Shown piece after piece: positions 10,007-16,767 of a DNA stretch of 64,000 nt. Every line of letters starts with the position of its first letter. Position 1 is the stretch's first letter. This DNA comes from Prevotellaceae bacterium UBA2738 (lineage in GTDB: Bacteria; Bacteroidota; Bacteroidia; Bacteroidales; Bacteroidaceae), in the NCBI GenBank assembly GCA_002353585.1, contig DEJW01000023.1:10824-74823 (forward strand), read 5' to 3'. Below the pieces are notes generated by a model that saw nothing but the letters and a program-made list of their open reading frames with translations, ran no database searches and was not told the origin of the DNA. Made by a program: the position numbers and the translations under genes.

Positions 10007-10040
10007 CACCGCAAGCTACCACAGCTTGCGGTGTTTTTTT
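10007..10040 (+). terminator. Intrinsic terminator after glgP
   Basis: An 11-bp perfect stem, CACCGCAAGCT (10007-10017) with AGCTTGCGGTG (10023-10033), loop ACCAC, followed by T7. An A-rich run precedes it, so it could also work in the opposite direction. Confidence 0.9.
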
Positions 10041-10053
10041 GTTGCCTTTAGTA

Positions 10054-10200
10054 GCATAGCCACCATCTGCGGATGCTAAGTAACCGCACGTGGAAGCAAA
10101 GTAACCGCATGTAGAAGCATTGCCTCTGCATGCAGAAGCATTACTTCTGCAGCTAAAAGCATTACTTTTATCTCTAAAAGCATTACTTTTATATATAACG
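10054..10200. repeat. Seven-unit 21-bp tandem repeat
   Basis: Exactly seven 21-base units begin with GC, ending GGAT, GGAA, AGAA or AAAA; examples are GCAAAGTAACCGCATGTAGAA and its decaying neighbours. Divergence is graded from GC-rich on the left to AT-rich on the right, and several units are themselves near-palindromic (CTCTGCATGCAGAAG). On the minus strand they read as a heptapeptide repeat of the type KSNAFRD/KSNAFSC/RSNASAC inside an 82-codon open frame (9975-10223) with no recognisable promoter or domain. I treat the frame as a by-product of the 21-base period. Related words occur at 27632-27690. Confidence 0.75.
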
Positions 10201-10235
10201 ACAACCGTGACAACTTTGGACAATTAAGTTTTGGT

Positions 10236-10292
10236 ATTTTGGCAAACCTGCCAAAATGATATAAAAAACAGTTTAGCAGGTTTGCTAAACTG
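10236..10292. repeat. Pair of perfect hairpins with related cores
   Basis: The first hairpin pairs ATTTTGGCA (10236-10244) with TGCCAAAAT (10249-10257). The second pairs CAGTTTAGCA (10269-10278) with TGCTAAACTG (10283-10292). Their centres, GCAAACCTGC and GCAGGTTTGC, are reverse complements of each other, so the two could also pair with one another. There is no T tract, and the purpose is unknown. Confidence 0.65.
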
Positions 10293-10350
10293 ACCTTTTT
10301 CAGTTGTTCCCTTGTTGTCCTTGTTGTCTTTTTTATAATTTTCGCGATAT

Positions 10351-10649
10351 ACCTCCTAAGGTCACTAATTGGGCGCTCATCCCAGTGTTTATGCGGCTTC
10401 CCGATAGTGACCTCTTTTCGAGAGAGGTCACTTAAAGGTCACTTAAGGGTCACTACAGAGGTCACTATATTATAAAAGAATTACTGCACACTAATTAATT
10501 CCTAATTTCTAATTTCTAATTAATAATTTCTAATTAATAATTAAGGTGAGGTAAAAAGTGACCTCTAAGTGACCTGTCGCCAAACATAGGTCACTATCCT
10601 CAGCCCAGTATTTATGCGCCTTGAGAGCATTTTAGTGACCTTAGGAGGT
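10351..10649. mobile_element. 299-bp element with 17-bp inverted ends and AGGTCACT array (MITE-like candidate)
   Basis: The ends are perfect 17-bp inverted repeats, ACCTCCTAAGGTCACTA (10351-10367) and its complement (10633-10649), flanked on both sides by TAT, a possible 3-bp target duplication. Inside are ten copies of the octamer AGGTCACT/AGTGACCT in both orientations, one with a single change (near 10359, 10406, 10425, 10436, 10447, 10459, 10557, 10568, 10588 and 10634), including a perfect 10-bp hairpin at 10406-10432. There is also a direct repeat CCCAGT(G/A)TTTATGCG at 10381 and 10604, and an AT-rich centre of repeated CTAATTT/TAATAATT words. It has no coding capacity. It may be a non-autonomous transposable element or an ordered binding-site array; no transposase gene is in the window. 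Confidence 0.55.
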
Positions 10650-10694
10650 TATTTTTCAAAACACCTTATTTTTATTTATAGAAGAAAATATTTC

Positions 10695-10738
10695 TCTCCA
10701 CTTTCTTTGTTGTTTCGAAACTTTTTCTTAATTTTGCA
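10695..10738 (+). promoter_or_regulatory. Promoter of the small gene; copy 1 of a 44-bp duplicated sequence
   Basis: It contains TTTG (10706-10709) and TAATTTTG (10729-10736) with 19 bases between, a near-ideal Bacteroidetes promoter. The 44 bases are repeated without change at 11232-11275. Start of transcription should be about 20 bases before the ATG at 10764. Confidence 0.75.
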
Positions 10739-10763
10739 GGTGGAGATATAAAGTGTAGAAATT

Positions 10764-10991
10764 ATGAATGCAATTTCTTTAAATAACCTTTGGAGTTATA
10801 TACAGGGTCTATCCTTAACTGCAAACAACCGCCGTTGGCTTGCAGATAGACTGATTGAAACACCCTCTGACACAGTTATGGAGGACAATGAAATAAGAAA
10901 AGACATGAAGGAAGCATTTTCCAAAATTGATGGAATCAATAAAGGAACGGTAGAAACCAGAGACGTGGAGGAATTGCTTAATGAGTTGTAA
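10764..10991 (+). CDS. Small conserved hypothetical protein (possible antitoxin-like)
   Basis: A 75-residue, mostly helical protein with its own promoter and terminator. The N-terminus (SLNNLWSYIQGLSLTANNRRWLADRL) resembles small Bacteroidetes proteins that begin with a Trp-containing helix and end in an acidic tail, as here (ETRDVEELLNEL). That size and layout are seen among type II antitoxins. However, no toxin-like gene follows: the next 100 bases hold a terminator. I therefore cannot assign a function. It sits in the repeat-rich gap between glgP and the type III restriction-modification genes and shares its promoter sequence with the RNA candidate at 11357. Confidence 0.65.
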   Translation: MNAISLNNLWSYIQGLSLTANNRRWLADRLIETPSDTVMEDNEIRKDMKEAFSKIDGINKGTVETRDVEELLNEL

Positions 10992-11060
10992 GATCATCGC
11001 AGAGCACTATTTCTGATAAAGAAATAAAGCGACTTATAAAGTTGACGACATTATAAATAG

Positions 11061-11088
11061 GAGAAACCCTGAGGTTTCTCTTTTTTTT
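11061..11088 (+). terminator. Intrinsic terminator of the small gene
   Basis: A perfect 8-bp stem, GAGAAACC (11061-11068) with GGTTTCTC (11073-11080), followed by T8. Confidence 0.88.
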
Positions 11089-11117
11089 ATTTCTTCATTG
11101 CTTTAATTCATTCTTGA

Positions 11118-11210
11118 CTTAGACTTTTGTGCCAGAAGTACCACACCCTACAGTTTGTCTATACCAAAGATGCCCTCGACGGCATACTCGCCGCCATCGA
11201 GGTGGTGTAA
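11118..11210 (+). pseudogene. Possible 3' remnant of a lost gene
   Basis: An open frame without a good start encodes about 30 residues ending in YTKDALDGILAAIEVV and a stop. The composition and amphipathic ending look like the C-terminus of a real protein, and the bases are more GC-rich than the surrounding gap. It may be the tail of a gene lost when this accessory region formed. The parent family is not recognised. Confidence 0.25.
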
Positions 11211-11231
11211 AAGCTGTCGTATCGATTTTTT

Positions 11232-11275
11232 TCTCCACTTTCTTTGTTGTTTCGAAACTTTTTCTTAATTTTGCA
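11232..11275 (+). promoter_or_regulatory. Promoter; copy 2 of the 44-bp duplicated sequence
   Basis: Identical to 10695-10738, including TTTG, a 19-base spacer and TAATTTTG (11266-11273). It drives transcription toward the long hairpin at 11357 and the type III restriction-modification genes at 11602. Confidence 0.7.
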
Positions 11276-11356
11276 ATCAATCACTGGCAATATGGCTTTA
11301 GTGAAAGTCGCTGGTGTGACTTATTGATATATATTTAGCGTTGGCTATTATTCAAA

Positions 11357-11473
11357 AACGTTCAGAAACTTGCCGGTAGAAGAACATAGTTTGTGATAAT
11401 GGTAACGCCTGCTGTAATAGTGGGCGTTTTCCTGTTTTCAAACTATAGGTTTCCGGCAAGTACCTTGAACGTT
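11357..11473 (+). ncRNA. Long-hairpin structured RNA candidate (6S-like shape)
   Basis: One hairpin of 117 bases is built from four nested perfect helices: AACGTTC/GAACGTT (11357-11363 with 11467-11473), ACTTGCCGG/CCGGCAAGT (11368-11376 with 11453-11461), ATAGTTTG/CAAACTAT (11386-11393 with 11439-11446) and AACGCC/GGCGTT (11404-11409 with 11423-11428). Internal loops separate them. A single rod with a central bubble is the shape of 6S RNAs, including the 6S-Flavo family of Bacteroidetes; I recognise the shape only, not a sequence signature. A strong promoter lies about 85 bases upstream. Two further small hairpins (11474-11490, and GTGTA/TACAC near 11499) and a T6 run near 11527 follow. It could instead be a 5' leader of the type III genes. 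Confidence 0.45.
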
Positions 11474-11601
11474 GGACAGCGAAAGCGTCCACGTTTTGTG
11501 TATTTATACACGAGGTGCTTGCAGGATTTTTTGTTTTGTGGCTCGACGCATTGATATAAAAGTAACTGAAACTAAAAAACTTTTTTATTAGTGCTAATGC
11601 T

Positions 11602-13506
11602 ATGGCTAAATCATTGATTGAAGAACTGCCTCGCATCGTGAGCGAGGGCAGGCGAGAGGCTGCGCAGATACTTGATCGCCTGAGTAGTGGAACACAGATT
11701 GGTTTGCAGACAAACGAACTGGTGTTGCCAAGTAAGGATATTAGTGGATTGTTTAAGGGCAATTCTCCCCAGATACCTAATGCCTTCAATATGGCAGGGG
11801 GTAATGGCGAATGGATGAATCGTCTTATCTATGGTGACAATCTCTTGGCTATGCAGGCTCTTCTTGCTGGTGATGCGCAGACGGGGTTGCCCTCACTACG
11901 TGGTAAAGTGGATTTGATATATATCGACCCGCCTTTTGACTCAAAGGCGGATTATAGAACAAAGATTTCTTTGCCAGGAACTGATATTCAGCAAAAGCCA
12001 ACTGTGATAGAGCAGTTCGCTTATGCGGATACTTGGGAGCAAGGAACGATATCATATCTGAAAATGATATGCCCTAGACTTTTTCTTATGAAGGAATTAT
12101 TATCAGAGAGAGGTAGTATATATGTCCATATTGATTGGCATGTTGGGCACTATGTAAAACTGCTATTGGATGAAATCTTGGAGAAATATAATTTCGTAAA
12201 TGAAATAATATGGTGTTATTCAGGTCCATCGTCTAGCACAAATTGTTTTAGTAGGAAACATGATGTTATATTACTATATGGAAAGGGTAGTAATCGTCTG
12301 TTTAATATGCAATACCTTAAACATAAAAGTGGTATTCATAATACTGGTCAGGTTTTTGGAAGTATAGATGGTGATGCTGGGCGTGTAGAAGAGTTGTTGG
12401 ATTTAGGAAAGAAATGTGAGGATTGGTGGATAGACATCTATACAGGGGACAGATATAGAAGTGAATTAGTTGGTTATGCCACTCAAAAACCCGAAAAACT
12501 TCTTGAACGCATAATCAAAGCATCATCCAATGAAGGTGATTTGGTATGTGATTTCTTTGGAGGCAGTGGTACAACGGCAGCTGTAGCAGAGCGATTAGGA
12601 AGACGTTGGATAACTTGCGATATAGGCAAGCCTGCTTCACTTGTTATGCGCAAGCGATTCATTGACCAAGAGGTAAAACCATTCCTATACCAGAGTATAG
12701 GCGACTATCAGAAGGAGGCATTTAAGAACAATAAGAGATATAAGCATGTTGGTGACCTGAGCCAAGTGATATTGGGACTTTATGGTGCCTTGCCATTTAC
12801 ACCTGAGCAGACAAACGACAGAAACTTTGGTTACGTAAAAGGTACGCGAACATTGGTTATGGTGGATTCGCCAAACAGACTGACAACAGCTAATACCATC
12901 CGCAGGGCTGTAGAGGCTAAAGCAAGTCTGCTGGGTGGCGACTGGGAAAAGGTGATAGTATTAGGTTGGAACTTCGCCTTTGACATTTCGCAGGCTATTC
13001 AGAAATATGAATCGTCAAACGTGGAGGTGCTTGTTATTCCACCAGACCTGCTTGATAAACTGGCAAAAAAGGGATACAAGAAACTGATAGACGACCGTTC
13101 TGTGCGTTTCTCTTCTCTGCAATATCTTGTAGCGAAACCTTTGCAGGTAAAGAGAAATGGAGAGATGGACGAGATAGACATAGAACTGGATAATTATGTT
13201 CTGCTGTCACCAGACAATATTCCTCTTGACGATAAGGATAAGGTGAAGCTACAACAGGTGATGAATGACGACCCCCTGTCGCTGATAGAATATTGGAGCA
13301 TAGACCCTGACTATGACGGCATCACATTCCGTTCTACATGGCAGGACTACAGAGAGAATGTAGAAAATGATGAGGACCCTCTGCACTGTGTGTATAAGAC
13401 AAGACTTAAGGTGGCTCACAAGGAGCAACGTAAAGTGTGCATCAAGGCAGTAGATGTGTTTGGTTTTGAAAGTCAGGTGGTACTTAGTTTGGTTCATAAT
13501 TCATAG
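11602..13506 (+). CDS. Type III restriction-modification system, DNA-methyltransferase (Mod)
   Basis: An adenine-specific (N6) DNA methyltransferase of the beta class that also carries the target-recognition domain for the type III pair. In the 634-residue protein the catalytic motif IV DPPF (in [15 protein letters not shown], about residues 108-122) comes first. The target-recognition region follows. The S-adenosylmethionine motif I ([22 protein letters not shown]) comes around residue 316; this order defines the beta class. The C-terminal third is an extension with no motif I recognise. The Phe in DPPF in place of Tyr is tolerated in this family. The restriction subunit begins 9 bases after the stop. 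No phase-variable simple repeat is seen in or before the gene. Confidence 0.92.
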   Translation: MAKSLIEELPRIVSEGRREAAQILDRLSSGTQIGLQTNELVLPSKDISGLFKGNSPQIPNAFNMAGGNGEWMNRLIYGDNLLAMQALLAGDAQTGLPSLRGKVDLIYIDPPFDSKADYRTKISLPGTDIQQKPTVIEQFAYADTWEQGTISYLKMICPRLFLMKELLSERGSIYVHIDWHVGHYVKLLLDEILEKYNFVNEIIWCYSGPSSSTNCFSRKHDVILLYGKGSNRLFNMQYLKHKSGIHNTGQVFGSIDGDAGRVEELLDLGKKCEDWWIDIYTGDRYRSELVGYATQKPEKLLERIIKASSNEGDLVCDFFGGSGTTAAVAERLGRRWITCDIGKPASLVMRKRFIDQEVKPFLYQSIGDYQKEAFKNNKRYKHVGDLSQVILGLYGALPFTPEQTNDRNFGYVKGTRTLVMVDSPNRLTTANTIRRAVEAKASLLGGDWEKVIVLGWNFAFDISQAIQKYESSNVEVLVIPPDLLDKLAKKGYKKLIDDRSVRFSSLQYLVAKPLQVKRNGEMDEIDIELDNYVLLSPDNIPLDDKDKVKLQQVMNDDPLSLIEYWSIDPDYDGITFRSTWQDYRENVENDEDPLHCVYKTRLKVAHKEQRKVCIKAVDVFGFESQVVLSLVHNS

Positions 13507-13515
13507 TTCATAGTT

Positions 13516-16419
13516 ATGAGAGTAATGAAAAATGAGGTGGTTGCTCCGCTGGAGTTGGCGAAGCGACTTAGCTATATAGTAAACGAGGCATGGGAGAGTG
13601 GCGAGATGCTGGATAGTGTAACTCCAGTTACTCAGGACTTGCTGAAATATTGGTTCTCAGAAGAACACTGCTCATTAAGAAACAGAAATTTCCATGCAGG
13701 ACAGAGGCAGGCGATACTGAACATAGTTTACCTGCATGAGGTAATGGGTGTAAAGAATGTGCTGGAGAATTATGAGAAAGTATGTTCTGACCTTATGCCA
13801 ATGTTAGATTTAGGTACATTGGCGCAAGCAAAATACCAAATGCCTAAGTATGCTGTGAAGATGGCTACTGGCACAGGCAAGACGTGGGTGATGCATGCCT
13901 TGCTGATATGGCAGATGCTGAATGCCAGACATGAGGATGTAAAGAGTGGCAGGTTTACAAAGAACTTCTTGATTGTCGCTCCTGGTCTGATAGTATATGA
14001 CAGACTGCTTGATGCCTTCTGTGGAAGAATAGAGCGAGGCAAGGAAGAGCGCAATATAGAAACGAATGATTTCTATCTGAATCAAGAGGTGTTTCTGCCA
14101 ATACACTACAGGCAGGAGGTGTTCTCATTCATTCAGAATAATGTGGTGACAAAAGAAGATGGCATAGGAAGGAAGACCACAGGCGACGGAATGATAGCCT
14201 TAACAAACTGGCATCTGTTTGAGAACCAGATAAACGATGAAACGGGAACTACAGACACTGGTGACGTTTCGGCAATAATAGACGAACTGTTGCCAATACG
14301 CCCAGGCAAGGCTACTGGCAACGACCTCGGAATGCTCGACCGCAGATACCTGAGAGGCTCAGAACTGGAGTATCTGGCAGAGTTAGAGGATATTATGGTG
14401 ATAAACGATGAGGCTCACCATATACATGAATTGAAGCGCAATGGAGAGATAGAAGAGGTGGAATGGCAGAAAGGACTTAACGCCATAGCGGAGAAGAAAG
14501 GAGAGCGATTCTTCCAGATAGATTTCTCTGCAACACCTTATGACACAAGGGGTGTAGGAAAGAACCTGAAGAAACTATACTTCCCACATATCGTTGTAGA
14601 TTTTGACCTCGCAACGGCTATGCGCAAAGGTTTGGTAAAGACACTATTGCTGGATAAGCGTCAGGAACTGACAGAATTGGAAAACTTGGACTATAGGGCA
14701 ATTCGTGATGATAGAGGCAAGGTGTGCGACCTGAGTGACGGACAGAGACTGATGCTGAGAGCGGGATTGAAGAAGTTGCAGATGCTTGAACATGATTTTA
14801 TAGAAGTAGATGCAGAGAAGAATCCTAAGATGCTGGTTATATGTGAAGACACAACAGTAGCTCCATACGTTGCAAGGCTGATGGAAGAAGAAGGCTTGAC
14901 GCCAGAAGATGTGGTTACGATAGACAGTAACACTAAAGGCGAAGTGTCGGAAGCAGAATGGAAAGAAACAAAGAAAAAACTCTTTGACATTGATAGATAT
15001 AAAAAGCCGAAGGTTATAATCTCTGTTTTGATGTTGCGTGAAGGATTTGATGTGAATAATATCTGCGTCATAGTACCGTTACGCTCGACAGAGGCACCTA
15101 TATTGCTTGAGCAGGTGATAGGACGAGGATTGAGACTGATGTGGCGTGAACCTGAATATCAGAGTCTGAAGGATGATGATAGAAAGAGGGTGTTACATCT
15201 TCACACTCAGCCAAAAACTTATATAGACATGCTTAGCATCATAGAGCATCCAGCCTTTATAAAGTTTTACGAAGAACTGTTTGCAGAAGGACTGGCTGTG
15301 GAAGATACAGGCGAACCAGGCGATGGTGGCTCTACTGGTGATATTATAAAGGTAGGACTGGTGGAAGGATTTGAAAGATTTGACTTTGCATGGCCAATAA
15401 TTGTGAGAGAGGCAGAGGATGAACTTGAGGATGTGGAGATAGATATAAACACTTTACAGCCTTTCACTGCTTTCTCATTAGAACGCTTGCGTCAGTTCCT
15501 CGCACAAGAGGGAGAAACGTTTATCTCACAAGAAGCTATATCAAAGACCCAGTTCGGACGTTATAAGGTAACAGCGAATCTGTTTAATGCTACAAGTTAT
15601 AACGAATATCTGCAAAAGTTACTCCGTACAATTACTCTAAGATTCGACAGAATATCAGCGCATAAGAATATTGCAGTACCAAATATGCAGATAAACGAGG
15701 CAAGTGTGATAGCTGCTGTTGACATCTATATCCGCACTCGTTTGTTTGGTCAGCCATTTAATCCATTCAATGGTAATGACTGGAAGATACTACTATCCAA
15801 GGATGCAATAGTGACGAAGCATATAATAGAGGAAATGGCTCGTGCGATATTCAACCTGCAAAACAATATTATGACAACAGATGCGCAAGTGATGCATACA
15901 TTATTCTCTTCTGTGCCTGAGATAAAGATGCGAGAATCATTCTCAACGGAAACTCATAAGACTATTTATGAACGTCAAGGCTATCCGTCGCATGGTGGGG
16001 GATTGGAAAAAGCTTTCATAGAGTTCTTGGATAAAGATGGTGAAGTGGAGAGATTCTTGAAAATAAATGAGAGTATGCACAGTTTTGCCGTTATATACTA
16101 CATGCGTAATGATGGACTAATGGCAACATACCACCCAGACTTTATTGCAGCGACTTCAGACAAGATTTATCTGATTGAAACAAAGGGTAATGATAAAGTA
16201 TTTGATAAGAATGTACGCCAGAAGCAGACTGCTGCGATAGAATGGGTTCGCAAAACAAATGAACTGAATCCTACTGAAAGAATGAATAGAAAGTGGGAAT
16301 ATGTTCTGATTAGCGAGGATAATTTCTATAGTTTGTCAGCTAATGGTGCCACACTTACCGATATTTGCGACAGATGTAAAGTCTCTTTATCAGCTATGAC
16401 TGGAAACCTCTTTGCTTAA
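13516..16419 (+). CDS. Type III restriction-modification system, helicase/endonuclease (Res)
   Basis: A 967-residue ATP-dependent restriction subunit. Superfamily 2 helicase motifs appear in order: Walker A as ATGTGKTWV (around residue 116), the Walker B box as NDEAHH (around 296), motif III FSATPYDT (about 337), and motif VI VIGRGLRLMW (about 535). A PD-(D/E)xK nuclease near the C-terminus is visible as HPDFIAATSDKIYLIETKG. All key residues look intact, so the system is probably functional. The start at 13516 is followed three codons later by a second in-frame Met that is also possible. The gene follows mod by 9 bases. The pair sits between housekeeping genes in a repeat-rich region, which suggests horizontal acquisition. 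Confidence 0.93.
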   Translation: MRVMKNEVVAPLELAKRLSYIVNEAWESGEMLDSVTPVTQDLLKYWFSEEHCSLRNRNFHAGQRQAILNIVYLHEVMGVKNVLENYEKVCSDLMPMLDLGTLAQAKYQMPKYAVKMATGTGKTWVMHALLIWQMLNARHEDVKSGRFTKNFLIVAPGLIVYDRLLDAFCGRIERGKEERNIETNDFYLNQEVFLPIHYRQEVFSFIQNNVVTKEDGIGRKTTGDGMIALTNWHLFENQINDETGTTDTGDVSAIIDELLPIRPGKATGNDLGMLDRRYLRGSELEYLAELEDIMVINDEAHHIHELKRNGEIEEVEWQKGLNAIAEKKGERFFQIDFSATPYDTRGVGKNLKKLYFPHIVVDFDLATAMRKGLVKTLLLDKRQELTELENLDYRAIRDDRGKVCDLSDGQRLMLRAGLKKLQMLEHDFIEVDAEKNPKMLVICEDTTVAPYVARLMEEEGLTPEDVVTIDSNTKGEVSEAEWKETKKKLFDIDRYKKPKVIISVLMLREGFDVNNICVIVPLRSTEAPILLEQVIGRGLRLMWREPEYQSLKDDDRKRVLHLHTQPKTYIDMLSIIEHPAFIKFYEELFAEGLAVEDTGEPGDGGSTGDIIKVGLVEGFERFDFAWPIIVREAEDELEDVEIDINTLQPFTAFSLERLRQFLAQEGETFISQEAISKTQFGRYKVTANLFNATSYNEYLQKLLRTITLRFDRISAHKNIAVPNMQINEASVIAAVDIYIRTRLFGQPFNPFNGNDWKILLSKDAIVTKHIIEEMARAIFNLQNNIMTTDAQVMHTLFSSVPEIKMRESFSTETHKTIYERQGYPSHGGGLEKAFIEFLDKDGEVERFLKINESMHSFAVIYYMRNDGLMATYHPDFIAATSDKIYLIETKGNDKVFDKNVRQKQTAAIEWVRKTNELNPTERMNRKWEYVLISEDNFYSLSANGATLTDICDRCKVSLSAMTGNLFA

Positions 16420-16444
16420 ATAGTGATGTTAAGATAATATCAAC

Positions 16445-16479
16445 CCAGCGCCCTGCTCAATAATAGAGTGGGGCGCTGG
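16445..16479 (+). terminator. Hairpin after the type III res gene
   Basis: A perfect 9-bp stem, CCAGCGCCC (16445-16453) with GGGCGCTGG (16471-16479). There is no T tract, so it is a weak or factor-dependent terminator at best. Confidence 0.5.
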
Positions 16480-16515
16480 TGTGTCATAGCGTTGAGACAA
16501 TAAGATTTCCCCTAA

Positions 16516-16629
16516 AGATTTGGAGAAAAGGAAAAAAAATGTAAATTTCCAAGACCAAATTTTTTATATGGAGATGCTGCCAACAAACGAATTGATGAAC
16601 TGGAGGCAAAACTGAAAGAGGCTAGATAG
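16516..16629 (+). pseudogene. Possible gene remnant ending in a coiled-coil
   Basis: An open frame without a plausible start codon ends in NKRIDELEAKLKEAR and a stop, which looks like the C-terminal coiled-coil of a lost protein. The same stretch is followed by low-complexity AGACTAGA words (16629-16695). It lies in the scar between the type III genes and ppiD. The parent gene is unknown. Confidence 0.3.
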
Positions 16630-16699
16630 ACTATATTTCCCAGATAGACTAGAATTGTTAGAAAGGATAAAATTACTAGAAAGACTAGATAGATAAAAT

Positions 16700-16735
16700 A
16701 AGAGTGCGCTTAGCCGTTTGGCTGAGCGCACTCTT
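16700..16735 (-). terminator. Hairpin terminator of the PpiD-like gene
   Basis: A long stem pairs AAGAGTGCGCT (16700-area) with AGCGCACTCTT ending at 16735, with a further inner helix TAGCC/GGCTG. On the minus strand it is followed by a short T-containing run (ATTTTATC), so it probably ends the minus-strand gene. Confidence 0.7.
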
Positions 16736-16767
16736 GGGTTATTATTTAATTTAAGGAGAGGTCGGGA

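Noticed and set aside
9975..10223. Minus-strand open frame of 82 codons with heptapeptide repeats
   Set aside because: It is wholly explained by the 21-base tandem repeat and by the inverted terminator sequence; there is no promoter box and no domain. Listed as a repeat instead.
11602..11760. Phase-variable simple repeat in the type III mod gene
   Set aside because: No tri-, tetra- or pentanucleotide run was found in or just before the gene.
11352..11789. Minus-strand open frame of 145 codons over the hairpin RNA and the start of mod
   Set aside because: It overlaps a clear methyltransferase gene and a self-complementary hairpin; its protein has no recognisable features.
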